Source of the DNA: Aliiglaciecola sp041538045
Lineage (GTDB): Bacteria; Pseudomonadota; Gammaproteobacteria; Enterobacterales; Alteromonadaceae
DNA: 64,000 nt
Assembly: GCF_041538045.1 (NCBI RefSeq)
Contig: NZ_JBGOSE010000006.1
Coordinates: forward strand, 62,001 to 126,000
Direction: 5' to 3'
This document shows, in pieces, positions 1-9,700 of the stretch. The notes under the pieces were generated by a model. That model saw only the letters and a program-made list of their open reading frames with translations, had not been told where the DNA came from and made no database searches. Position 1 is the stretch's first letter; each line of letters starts with the position of its first letter. The translations under genes and the position numbers were made by a program.

Positions 1-1577
1 TAACCTAGCAGAGCGGCTAATTTATCCAGCTCTTCACGGTTACTCGGTTTGCCTAAATGTACATTATCTATTTTAAACTGCAGAATTTTGGCATCAATTT
101 GGGTCGTGTCGAGGGTTCGTGGATCCTTGAACACCTTATCTAAGTGTATTTTGGCCTGGCTAAACTGTTTCTGTTTTATGGCGGTTTTTGCAAGCTCTAC
201 CTGCAATACTATTTGATAATAGTCGTGCTCATTATCAAATAAGTGCTCAGCACACTGAAGCCATTGATTTGCTGCTTCAAAATTACCTTGTTCTCGGCTT
301 GTCGCTCCTATCATTACCGCCGCCCTGGCGATCATCAAGTCTTGAGGACCTGAGCTTAAACAGCTAGCAAGTTCCCATTGTTGATCTGTTGAGGTGCTTT
401 GTACTTGTTTTATGGTATCGGTAAAATAACTTGAACCTGTGGTAAATTCACCAGTTTGATAAAGTAAAAAGCCTTTGCTGAATAATAATGGGGCAATATC
501 TGCTGCGTTTGAATCGGCACTTATGTTTAGACCTCTATTTAAATAATTATGGGCTTGAGCAAATGCGCCTTCACGATAAGATGACAAAAAGGCATTGCTA
601 TAAAACTCTGTCATTAAAAAGTGGTATTGCGGTCTACCCTCTGCTTTAACAATGGCGTTTTTAACGGTTTCTAAGGCTAATTCGTGTTTGTTTTCAAAAT
701 TATAATAAAACCATAAGTGATAAAGAATATCAGCCGTCAACCAACTAGGGCTCTTTGTTAGCGTTTGCAGAACGCGTTCATATAGGTTTTTAGCATATAC
801 ATCAAGGTCTATACTTGCTTGTTGAGTGATGGGGATATCTGCAAACAAGCTTCCACAGTTGTGCAAAAATTTGGCTTTGTTTAAAAGGCTACTTGGGGCA
901 TCAACAATTGTACCTTTGTGTTTCGAGTAAACATAAAGCGTAGCTGCTAATTGTGCAGCAAACTGAGCTTCTACGGGAGTACTTAATTTCTGGTTTGGGT
1001 TTGTGTACGAAGTCCAAGCCTTGCACTGTCCAACAATATCTTCGGCTCTAAACGTATTTAAATTTAAATTAACTAAAAAACTAAGCTCGCCATGTTTAGC
1101 TTTATTAGCGCTGTTTAAAAGACGATACATAGCCCAATTAGAGAAGTCGGCTTCCAAGCTCGAATTGGTTATGCTAGAAACCAATGTATAGGGTTTACTA
1201 TTTTCGCCAACTAATGGCTTATTGATAAGCGCCATGGCGTTTTGGTGAGCAGAGAACTGCTCCTTATCTAATGTTATTAACTCTATGCTTGGAGTATCTT
1301 TTTCATAGTTTACAATCACTCTGAGTGAATAGGATTCAGTATTGTTTTGCGGTAACTGAATTAGGGAAAAATACTGACTATCTAGGCTATTTAATTTTTC
1401 GCTTTGAATGGATTGATTGTTGGCGAAAATTTCGATTTCTAGGGATTGATTAGCATTGCTCAATTTGAGCAGTGTATAGGGACCAACTTGGATTGAGGTT
1501 GAGCTTGTTGACTCCATTGCACTGCAAACAAAACTGGCACAGAACAACATTAGACAGTACGGCAGATAACGGAACAT
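1..1577 (-). CDS. Secreted TPR-like repeat protein, N-terminal part (runs off the window)
   Basis: The frame is open from the ATG at 1577 to the window edge, giving about 525 residues with no stop in the stretches I translated; the C-terminus lies outside. It opens with a signal peptide (hydrophobic to about residue 20, then MESTSS). A beta-rich segment follows to about residue 110. Beyond about residue 200 the sequence is helical and looks like tetratricopeptide repeats (segments such as ADILYHLWFYYNFENKHELA and LLFSKGFLLYQTGEFTTGSS). This is the last visible gene of the ECF sigma cluster, 125 bp after the 159-residue gene. Proteins of this build next to ECF genes often end in a caspase-like CHAT domain, but that part cannot be seen here, so CHAT is only a guess. 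The precise role is unknown. Confidence 0.7.
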   Translation of the reverse strand, partial: MFRYLPYCLMLFCASFVCSAMESTSSTSIQVGPYTLLKLSNANQSLEIEIFANNQSIQSEKLNSLDSQYFSLIQLPQNNTESYSLRVIVNYEKDTPSIELITLDKEQFSAHQNAMALINKPLVGENSKPYTLVSSITNSSLEADFSNWAMYRLLNSANKAKHGELSFLVNLNLNTFRAEDIVGQCKAWTSYTNPNQKLSTPVEAQFAAQLAATLYVYSKHKGTIVDAPSSLLNKAKFLHNCGSLFADIPITQQASIDLDVYAKNLYERVLQTLTKSPSWLTADILYHLWFYYNFENKHELALETVKNAIVKAEGRPQYHFLMTEFYSNAFLSSYREGAFAQAHNYLNRGLNISADSNAADIAPLLFSKGFLLYQTGEFTTGSSYFTDTIKQVQSTSTDQQWELASCLSSGPQDLMIARAAVMIGATSREQGNFEAANQWLQCAEHLFDNEHDYYQIVLQVELAKTAIKQKQFSQAKIHLDKVFKDPRTLDTTQIDAKILQFKIDNVHLGKPSNREELDKLAALLG

Positions 1578-1702
1578 ACTCAACAAAACACGTCTTAAAA
1601 TAACAATGATTGAAGCATTGTAACCTATAAACTATGTTTGCGATAAGAAACTTAAAACAAGCGTCATCTTTAACAAATGACACTGCCTAGGATAATTTGA
1701 AG

Positions 1703-2182
1703 TTAATCGAGGATGTATACTATCCAACTGTGCTTAGATTTGGCCATATTTCCATGTTTATCTTGCCAAGTTACATGAGCAACAATTTCACTATCAGGGT
1801 TGTTATCTGCAGGTAGGTAGTTGGTCCATTCTGTTATATGCCAACCCTCTAAATCGTCGAACAGAATAGTTGAGATGCCATCATTGATATTGACGAGTTG
1901 CGTTTTATCTTCATTGAGAACAAAGACAGTATTATCTGAAGCAAGCCTGAATAGCTCAGGCCATTCGTTTGCAGTTGAACCATCTTGATTTACAGCGGTT
2001 TCCTGCACGTAAAGTAAATCACCTATTTTCTTTTTACTGATCTCAATAAAGTATCTTCGTTGAGGAACAAAAAACCACGGACTAATTTGCGAAACCATTT
2101 GTTCTAATGATTTAGTAGTCTCGGTTTGATCAACAGCCTCTATTCCTAACGCTTTGATCTCTCGTATGATTTGTTCAGGCAT
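1703..2182 (-). CDS. Hypothetical protein, 159 residues, in the ECF/peroxidase cluster
   Basis: I do not recognise this family. It has no signal peptide or membrane segment and is acidic and probably cytoplasmic. The N-terminal third looks helical (MPEQIIREIKALGIEAVDQT), and the rest alternates short strands rich in Trp, Asp and Asn. It starts 9 bp after the peroxidase stop on the same strand, so the two are almost certainly co-transcribed and may be functionally linked. The following TPR-like gene is 125 bp further on. An accessory or maturation role for the peroxidase is only inferred from position. Confidence 0.65.
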   Translation of the reverse strand: MPEQIIREIKALGIEAVDQTETTKSLEQMVSQISPWFFVPQRRYFIEISKKKIGDLLYVQETAVNQDGSTANEWPELFRLASDNTVFVLNEDKTQLVNINDGISTILFDDLEGWHITEWTNYLPADNNPDSEIVAHVTWQDKHGNMAKSKHSWIVYILD

Positions 2183-2191
2183 ACAGTTTCC

Positions 2192-3457
2192 TCAGTTCAC
2201 AGTAAAAAGTTTTTGCAAGTCTACATTGTTGTGTTCATCGAGCAACTTATCTTTTACTTCACTTAATACATTCAAGGCGTGGCTTTTATCGTAAGTGCCA
2301 TTTTTGAATATGGATAATGCTTCGGTATTGATGGCGTCATGAAGAACATCCGCAATAAGAATACTTCCTAGTTTTCCTAGCCTTTCTCCATTTTGAGTGG
2401 TTGCGGCTTCATGCAGTACGTATGTCCAAAGTGGCAAATTCTGAATATTTAGCTCTTCTATACCTTCGAATTCCTTAGGAAGTTGGCTAACAGGACTAAG
2501 TTGAAATACTTCATTGAGTTTAGTATCTGAATTGATTTTTTTGACGAGGTTATACCCAGAGGGGATCTGCTTATTGAGCCCAGCCAATAGATTTTTAAAG
2601 ATTATGCGAATCATTTCTGAATTGTCTGAGGGAAAACGAATTCTAGACATTGCATCGGATAAAGATAGGTCAATCTTATTGGCTTTTTGATTATCACCGA
2701 AGAATCGGTGCCATTGAATCACATGTTTGTCTTTTATATTTTGCGAAGACGTAAATAGTGACGTTAATGGCACTTCAGGATGAAAGCGCCTCAAAGCGTA
2801 ACTATTTCTTACCATACTGTGACCAAAACGAAATGCACTATTGTGAAAGTAGTCTAAACGCTGTTCAGGTTTGAATGGCAACTTAGGTTTTTGCTGTTGA
2901 TTGAAATACACATCGAAAATGTGCGGTTCTAACAGGTTTTTTAAAAAATATTCTATGGTTACGAATTGGAAGCTGAGAATGGTGTGGCACTTCGCATTTT
3001 CAAAATCAAAATGATAAGGTGCTTCAATGAGTTGATTGTGAAAATTCTGCCAAAAACAGTGCAACTGGCAAACAATATCGTTTATATCATTACGGTGATC
3101 TGGAATTAACGCTCTCCCATTTTCGTCTCGTGCAACGTCGAAACCTTTGACGCCTTGCCACTGAATAGGACGCATTTCAAACCTGTCGTTTACAATTCTA
3201 TGATTGTGCCCATAAAGGCTATCTAGCAAAAGTTCATTACTGATAGTTCTCACTGGGTGTTCAGGAGCTGTGGTATGAGGAGCAATGTCATGTGCGATCA
3301 TTTGGCCAAAATAGGTCATTCCTGCATCTAAATTACTTGAAGGTACCGTATTGTTATTTTCCATTAGCTTTTCTGCAATTTGCAGTAAAACCGGGTCACT
3401 TAAATAATTGTTGTTCCACATTTTTTTAAGTTTGTGGGTGAAACTAAAGTCCAACAT
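2192..3457 (-). CDS. Animal-type haem peroxidase
   Basis: This is a 421-residue member of the cyclooxygenase/myeloperoxidase superfamily (Pfam An_peroxidase type). The distal motif FGQMIAHD places Gln52 and His56. The catalytic Arg is R121 in PDHRND. The proximal haem ligand is His212 in RFGHSMV. These fit the family spacing. Two acidic residues that ester-link the haem in mammalian peroxidases are replaced: the position four after Gln52's partner motif is Ala55, and the position after R121 is Ile124. Haem is therefore probably bound non-covalently, as in cyclooxygenases. No signal peptide is visible, so the enzyme is probably cytoplasmic or peripheral. The start is 2 nt after the stop of the anti-sigma-like gene, indicating translational coupling. 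The substrate is unknown. Confidence 0.85.
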   Translation of the reverse strand: MLDFSFTHKLKKMWNNNYLSDPVLLQIAEKLMENNNTVPSSNLDAGMTYFGQMIAHDIAPHTTAPEHPVRTISNELLLDSLYGHNHRIVNDRFEMRPIQWQGVKGFDVARDENGRALIPDHRNDINDIVCQLHCFWQNFHNQLIEAPYHFDFENAKCHTILSFQFVTIEYFLKNLLEPHIFDVYFNQQQKPKLPFKPEQRLDYFHNSAFRFGHSMVRNSYALRRFHPEVPLTSLFTSSQNIKDKHVIQWHRFFGDNQKANKIDLSLSDAMSRIRFPSDNSEMIRIIFKNLLAGLNKQIPSGYNLVKKINSDTKLNEVFQLSPVSQLPKEFEGIEELNIQNLPLWTYVLHEAATTQNGERLGKLGSILIADVLHDAINTEALSIFKNGTYDKSHALNVLSEVKDKLLDEHNNVDLQKLFTVN

Positions 3458-3459
3458 AA

Positions 3460-4113
3460 TTAATCTCTTACTACTACTACCAGTACTTTTTTATCTTCGC
3501 TTTTTGATTTATCAAGGGTGTATTTAATTTCCATCAAACCAGGCTGCAACATTTCTTTATACAGAGAAATAACCACTTCTCTTTCGGTATTGGGGGTATA
3601 AGTGCCGGTGTATAAAGGTTCGGAGTCTGTATTTGCATATATCTCGACTTGATATGCCTGCTTGATATCAAACTCGTCTTGCAGGACTAAAGAAACCGAT
3701 GAGGATATCTCATCAAGAGAAAAGCTGGCATCAACACTCGTCGTGTTGCCTCTTACTGAAGATACGTAAATCATTGATGGCGAACTAAGTGTATTTTCGG
3801 ACGAGGAAAAAAGGTTAAAATTAAACATTAGCGAAAACACAAAAAGACAACTACAAAAGGTTGTTAAACTTGCTCGCACCGGAGTTTGATACAAAGATTG
3901 CCAAAAAGTGGTTTTTACTATTGGTGCTTCATGGATAAAAGGTAGTGCTTTAATCAATATTGAGTCGAGCTCCAATTGCTCGACAATTTCAGAGTTCTCC
4001 ATTAAATAAACTTCAAATTCTTCACACTCTTCAGCACAAAGTTTGCCTTGCATATAACGATTAGTAATATCGTTACTTTCAATATAATCCCGATCCATTG
4101 GTTTCATTAACAC
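3460..4113 (-). CDS. Single-pass membrane protein, probable anti-sigma factor
   Basis: The 217-residue protein has a cytoplasmic N-terminus with the pattern of anti-sigma factors: ITNRYMQGKLCAEECEEFE followed by a short helical region. It lacks the His-x3-Cys-x2-Cys zinc motif. One membrane helix lies at about residues 80-102. The C-terminal 110 residues would be periplasmic and beta-rich, ending in a string of Val. It sits 54 bp after the ECF sigma gene and is nearly fused to the peroxidase gene. That order, together with the topology, suggests it holds the sigma factor at the membrane and senses an envelope signal. Alternative starts at Met3 and Met6 are possible. Assignment is by architecture and neighbourhood. 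Confidence 0.7.
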   Translation of the reverse strand: MLMKPMDRDYIESNDITNRYMQGKLCAEECEEFEVYLMENSEIVEQLELDSILIKALPFIHEAPIVKTTFWQSLYQTPVRASLTTFCSCLFVFSLMFNFNLFSSSENTLSSPSMIYVSSVRGNTTSVDASFSLDEISSSVSLVLQDEFDIKQAYQVEIYANTDSEPLYTGTYTPNTEREVVISLYKEMLQPGLMEIKYTLDKSKSEDKKVLVVVVRD

Positions 4114-4167
4114 CTCTTATTTTCTCTAGCCAACAACTTAAATTTGTTTAGTTGCCAACTGGCCGAA

Positions 4168-4938
4168 TTAATCTTCCTTGTTGGTCTTAATGATTAAGTG
4201 TTGTGGGCTTACAATTTCTCTCACCTTCGTGAGAAATAAATTATTAATAGAAGGTGGATTAAGGAATGAAGGTTCAAGTGCAGATGTGTCAAGTGCAGGA
4301 GTGTGCTCAGAAACTGAAAACTGAAGTGCTAGACCAAGAGCTAATAATGAGATCAAATTGTTTTTGTCTAAATCGATATCTAATTTATGTTGAACAACAT
4401 GCTTCAACCTAGTGCGCGCTCTAAATAATACCCTGTCAAAGTGTTCGGGACTCAAATCGAACTCGTCGCAAATTACTTTTTTAGTTTGCCCGTATACGAA
4501 ATATCGATACAAAATATCTCGGTCTCGTGGAGCGGGTAATTCTTTAATTACCTGTCGCACAATTTGTACTAGTTTTTCAGAATGTAGGGAATTGACTAAG
4601 GATTGTGAGGTGTCAGGGTATTCAACGTCGATGACGTCAGAAGCTTCGGTTTTCCGGCGAGACTCTTTGCGGAAGTGAGCAATCAACAAGTTAATTCCAG
4701 TCTGACGAATATAAGCGCCTATGGACGAACGATTTTCGATTTTACCGTTGCGAATGTTATCGATAACAATAAGAAAAGTATCTTGGGAGATATCATTGGC
4801 CAACTCAACATCATCAGATTGCTTTTTCAAAATAAAAAAAAGACTCTTCCAATATTTATCAACCAATTGCTGTTCTGCTCGAGTTTCGCCAGAGGCAATT
4901 CTGTCCACCAGATACTCAGACGTAATCATCTCAAACAT
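4168..4938 (-). CDS. ECF-type RNA polymerase sigma factor
   Basis: The 256-residue protein has a sigma-2 region at about 15-95 (segment LANDISQDTFLIVIDNIRNG, then AYIRQTGINLLIAHFRKESR) and a sigma-4 helix-turn-helix at about 130-180 (LPAPRDRDILYRYFVYGQTK onward). About 75 further residues after sigma-4 are unusual for a plain ECF factor and contain a hydrophobic stretch (NLISLLALGLALQFS) that could touch the membrane or the partner protein. It heads a minus-strand cluster with the anti-sigma-like, peroxidase, unknown and TPR-like genes, which are its likely targets. A GGAG lies only 3 nt before the first ATG; the ATG at codon 4 is an alternative start. Confidence 0.88.
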   Translation of the reverse strand: MFEMITSEYLVDRIASGETRAEQQLVDKYWKSLFFILKKQSDDVELANDISQDTFLIVIDNIRNGKIENRSSIGAYIRQTGINLLIAHFRKESRRKTEASDVIDVEYPDTSQSLVNSLHSEKLVQIVRQVIKELPAPRDRDILYRYFVYGQTKKVICDEFDLSPEHFDRVLFRARTRLKHVVQHKLDIDLDKNNLISLLALGLALQFSVSEHTPALDTSALEPSFLNPPSINNLFLTKVREIVSPQHLIIKTNKED

Positions 4939-5647
4939 GTACTCCTACTGCTGACAGAACAATCGAATTATTGATCTACTATCGATTGATTGAGAGCGCA
5001 GACCAGGATGCTAAAACTTAGAGGAATTTTAAACCCGATGCAACCGCTTCACAGACGATATTAGAAATTTTTTACCAAATTTTGTTATGTTTCCCCCAGT
5101 TTGATTAATTAACAATCACCGAAGCTTGGGTAACTCATTTGCCCATTAATTTTACGTTGGTCTGTTTTTTAACCTTTGTTAAAGATGGTAGAATAGTAAA
5201 ACCGTTAACAGTGCTACTTCGCCTTTGTTTTACCCATTAAAAATTTTTATCACAAAACTACGACTTTGATTCGCTTTTTAGTGATATAAATTCAGGTTCA
5301 TCGTTCTATTTTCGCCACAATGCCTGATGTGAGTGCTCCCTTTGGAAGGAACAATTTATTTGCCATTTTGAGTAATCTTACCAAGTGTTAATAAAAGCTT
5401 CCGGTAAAAGATAAAAAACAGCTTATAAATTATCAAAAATCAAAGGATTCTTAGCTGATTTTTGATATTCTTTTGCGGTCAAAATCCTTTACAGTAAAAT
5501 CATGATGATGTGCGTTAACTCATTCGCTCAGAGGTGATGTATGGAAACACTCTCAGAAGTGTTGTTTTGATTTTTATGGGCTATAAAATTCACCTGTTAA
5601 TACACACAAAAATCGCATTAATTTAGTAACTCAAAAGGTAAAAGTAG
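4939..5647. other. Long intergenic region between two divergent units
   Basis: These 709 bp separate the ECF sigma gene (minus) from the receiver-GGDEF gene (plus) and must hold both promoters. The stretch is very AT-rich. I find no convincing protein-coding gene and no tRNA. It contains a perfect 12-bp inverted repeat at 5431-5467 and a weaker 6-bp one at 5546-5563 (arms AACACT/AGTGTT). Confidence 0.6.
5431..5467. repeat. Perfect 12-bp inverted repeat upstream of the receiver-GGDEF gene
   Basis: The arms TATCAAAAATCA (5431-5442) and TGATTTTTGATA (5456-5467) are exact complements around a 13-nt spacer. The repeat is 180 bp before the TTG start of the receiver-GGDEF gene. It could be a regulator binding site or an RNA hairpin. 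It lacks the GC-rich stem of a classical terminator. Confidence 0.5.
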
Positions 5648-6574
5648 TTGATTGGGAAACATTATGTTCAGCAAGGTACCTTGCAAGAAGGACTCGTTTT
5701 AATTGTCGATGACGAACCGATTAATGCAATGGTTATCGCTGACTTGTTATCAAATCTATATCGAATAAAAGTTGTGCATTCTGGCGAGGACGCTTTAGCG
5801 TTTTGTCGAGAGCAAACGCCAGATTTAATTTTATTAGATGTGATGATGCCCGGTATATCGGGGCTGGAAACATGTCGTGCAATTAAACGTAATCAGAACC
5901 TTCAACATGTTCCGGTGATTTTCATTACTTCAGTTAAAAGTCAAAATGATGAAAATAAATGTTGGGAAGCGGGGGGAGTCGACTTTGTTAGCAAACCAGT
6001 CAATGGAATTACTCTTTTAAACCGTGTGAAAGCGCATTTAACATTAAAGATGCAGTCTGATTTTTTAAGAACGTTGTCATTTACTGATGGTCTGACTGGA
6101 TTATATAACAGACATTTGCTTGACGAAGTGCTGACTAAGTCTATTCTCCAGTCTAACCGGACTAAGTCGCCATTGTCCTTGCTTATGCTAGATATTGATT
6201 GGTTTAAACGTTTTAACGATAGTTATGGACATATCAACGGAGACCAATGTCTGATAGCAGTGAGCAAAGTATTAAAAGATGTTTTGCATAGACCAATCGA
6301 TATGACATTCCGGTACGGCGGAGAGGAGTTTTTGTGTCTTTTGCCTGATACAGATAACTTTGGCGCGCAACATATAGCTGAAACAATCTTGCAAAAAGTC
6401 GCAGATTTGAAGATTCCACACGAATCTTCACCCTTTGGTGTAGTGAGTTTAAGTATAGGTATATATAGCTCCAGCACTTACGAGGAATGTTCTAAAGCCA
6501 ACGAAATTATCCGAATTGCCGATAAATCTCTTTATTTAGCCAAACAAAAAGGTCGTAATCAATTCGTCTATTAA
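5648..6574 (+). CDS. Response regulator with GGDEF output (diguanylate cyclase)
   Basis: The 308-residue protein joins a receiver domain (about 15-130; acid pocket D21/D22, phosphoacceptor D64 in LILLDVMMPG, Lys116 in SKPV) to a GGDEF domain (about 145-305). The signature is GGEEF at 224-228 and the inhibitory c-di-GMP site is RPID at 215-218, so the enzyme should make c-di-GMP with product feedback, as in PleD. It starts at TTG with an AAGGT element about 8 nt upstream; no ATG is placed well enough to replace it. The hybrid kinase follows 134 bp downstream on the same strand and carries an HPt domain able to phosphorylate it. Confidence 0.92.
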   Translation: MIGKHYVQQGTLQEGLVLIVDDEPINAMVIADLLSNLYRIKVVHSGEDALAFCREQTPDLILLDVMMPGISGLETCRAIKRNQNLQHVPVIFITSVKSQNDENKCWEAGGVDFVSKPVNGITLLNRVKAHLTLKMQSDFLRTLSFTDGLTGLYNRHLLDEVLTKSILQSNRTKSPLSLLMLDIDWFKRFNDSYGHINGDQCLIAVSKVLKDVLHRPIDMTFRYGGEEFLCLLPDTDNFGAQHIAETILQKVADLKIPHESSPFGVVSLSIGIYSSSTYEECSKANEIIRIADKSLYLAKQKGRNQFVY

Positions 6575-6708
6575 ATTGCTTAGTTTTCGCTAAACAACTA
6601 AAGTTTAAAAAGTTAGTGAATATTTTGAGTTGTAAATTTTAAATTCGCTTAATTTTTGTTCATTCTATAATTTAGATATTGAATAGCAGTTTTTCAATGG
6701 AGTGATTG

Positions 6709-9700
6709 ATGCCATCTAAATCCAGCGCGTCCAAACGAAAGCTTTGGCATGATAAGAAAAACTTGTTCTTACCTACTTTTTTTCTGTTTATAGCAATTAT
6801 CGCAATTGCTATTGTTATTTTTGAAAGTCAAATCAATAACAAAGTCTTACGTTCGGTTGAAGAAAACCAACGTCTAACAAATATTCGAATTGATACCCAA
6901 ATTCAACAATCTTTGTCTAAATATCGCAACGACTTACGCTTCTTGTTTGGTACACCACCTATTAAGGGGGTTGCGAATACTATTGGCCAAGATAGTCAGT
7001 TTGATGAATCGACGTATGAACAGTGGAAACAAAGATTAGAAACAATATTTGTCGCTTTTGTTGAAAATAACTCAGAGTACGAACAAATGCGTGTTATCGG
7101 TATCGATAAGGAGGGCAAAGAATTGGTGCGAGTTGAACGGACCGGCGGCGGGATAAAGGTTGTTAGCAATGCTTATTTACAACAAAAAGGCGATAGAGAC
7201 TATTATGAGCAGAGCATCAAGTTATCCGCGGGGCAAATTTATCTCTCGGAAATCTCATTGAATCGGGAGTTTGGCAGAATCGAATTTCCTTATCGTCCAA
7301 TGCTTAGGTTATCAATACCACTTTTTAATAATCAAATGGAGCGTTTGGGTTTTTTAATTCTGAATATCAATGCTAGTGAATTACTCTATTCGATACAGGC
7401 CCTTGTTGACCAACCTAACCAGCTAGCATTGACCGACAGTAACGGCTTTTTTCTGGCTCACCCAGACCAAGAGTTGATGTACAGCAAAGATCTGAATCCA
7501 AACGCAACTTGGGATAGTTTTTATAATGAAAAATTAGATTTAGACAGTGAAACCGATGTTTCTTCCTTACAGTATTTCAGCAACGGTAGCTTTTACTCCT
7601 CTGCCAAAAAAGTGATTGTTAGTGGTGATTTTAAAGACGGCTTTTTGGTGTCTCATATTTTGACTCCAGAGTCGGTGGTTAATGCTTTGGCGATGGATAG
7701 ACGCACTAATGTTTACACTATTCTCTTCATTGTACTTGTTGTTCTGGCTGTTGTTTTGGCTGCTTTCCAACGCGGGTTAAATAAGAGTCAAGAGTTAGCT
7801 GAAGCTCGTGCGGAATCGGATGCAATTGTTAATGGCTCAGAAGATGCTATTTTTGGCTTAACGGTGGACGGTCGAATATCGAGCTGGAACCGCGCGGCGA
7901 AGACCTTATTCGGGTTAGATTTTGCAAGAGTACAAGGTCAATCTATTGATCAGCTATCATTATTCTCAAATTTGAATTTTGTTGAACTCATAAACAAGTT
8001 AGCCTCAGGTATGGTTCAAAAACCATTGGAAACGAGTTTGCGGCATGATGACAATATTAAATTATTAGTATCATTATCTGTCATTCTAAAAGAGGGTTTC
8101 GGGTTTAGTGGTGTTGCGGTGATTATTCGGGATGTTACTAGCTTACGAAAAGTCGACGAAAAAATTCGCAAAGCCCATGCTGAACTAGAGATCAAAGTTG
8201 CTCAGCGGACTCAACAATTGGAAAAAGCGAGCAATGTTAAAAGCGCATTTATTTCTAATATAAGTCATGAAATGCGGACTCCTTTGAATGGCATTATTGG
8301 CACATTAAACCTTATCAAAAAAGAGCCCCTTAGTGAGCAGCAATTGCAGTACCTTGAAATGACAGAAGTCAGTGTGAATTCTCTTGCGGTGCTGATCAAC
8401 GATATTTTAGATTTATCAAAAATAGAGGCAGGAAAATTAGACCTCGATTTTAAAGCGTTTAATCCGAGTAAATTAATTGAAAGTTTATGCGGAAGTATGG
8501 CTGTTAAAGCCCAAGAGAAAGGGCTTGAGTTTATACTTGATAGTATTGATATAGAGTGCGAATCAATTGTGAGTGATCCCCATCGTTACGCTCAAATTCT
8601 TACCAATATTTTAAACAATGCAATTAAGTTTACTACCCAAGGACATATACTCGTAAAAGCTAAGTCGGAACAGGTTGAAGGCGCTCTCTGTATTCTACAT
8701 TGTTCAGTATCTGATACCGGGATTGGCATTGCCGAAGAAAATAAGAAGCGCTTATTTAGCGCATTTTCTCAGGAAGATAGCGCAATAGCTTCAAAATATG
8801 GCGGAACAGGCTTAGGGTTATCAATCTGCAAACAGTTGAGTCATTTGCTTAATGGGCAAGTAACTTTCGAATCAGAAAAGGGAAAAGGAAGTACTTTTTC
8901 CTTCACAGTGCAAATTCCTAATGCCAAAGTGACATATAAAGCGCCAGAAAAGCATCTCAGTGGTAAGCGTGTTTCAATATTGGTAGAAAACCCCCAACTG
9001 CATCAAACTTTGTGTAACTTAGTGGATAAATTAGGCGCAACAGTCCTACCAGATAATGAACTTAATAGTTACTTAGAATCTAAGGCTGAATTACCCGAAG
9101 AGTTACCAGATATCTTAATTGTTGACCAAGTTGATCCTAGAGCGCAATTACTTGAACATCGTTGGGAAGCTATTAAAGAACAAAGTCATCATACTGAAAA
9201 AGTGCTTATGTTGTTTAACACCGCTGATGCCAAAACGATGTTTAAGCGTTTGAAGCCTATTTACCTATCCAAACCCGTTTCTGTTTCTGAATTTTTATTA
9301 AAGTACATGGATAAGAAACACCAGCAATTAGGCGGCCGTGGAGAGCAGCAAAGAAATAAGATGTTAAATCTAGATGTCTATTCAGATAGCAAATTGACCG
9401 GTGCTAGAGTGTTGGTCGTCGATGATAATGAAATAAATGTCGAAGTTGCTGTCGGTATTTTAAAGCCGACTACCGTTGAAATTGTCCGTGCTGCTAATGG
9501 CCAAGAAGCAATAGAAAAACTGCAAGCTTCAGGTATCAATGGGAAAGTCATTCACTGTGTGCTAATGGATTGTCAAATGCCTATCATGAATGGCTACGAA
9601 GCAACGGCTCAAATTCGAAACGGTGAAGCCGGAGAAGCGTATCGACAAATACCGATTATCGCTATGACAGCAAATGCCATGCTAGGTGAAAGGCAAAAGT

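Noticed and set aside
4675..4974. Plus-strand frames (4412-4678, 4675-4974, 4721-4954) opposite the sigma gene
   Set aside because: They are complete shadows of the well-supported ECF sigma gene and have no family features or ribosome binding sites.
5546..5563. AACACT/AGTGTT inverted repeat followed by T-rich sequence
   Set aside because: The stem has only six pairs and no gene ends just upstream on the plus strand, so I do not call a terminator.
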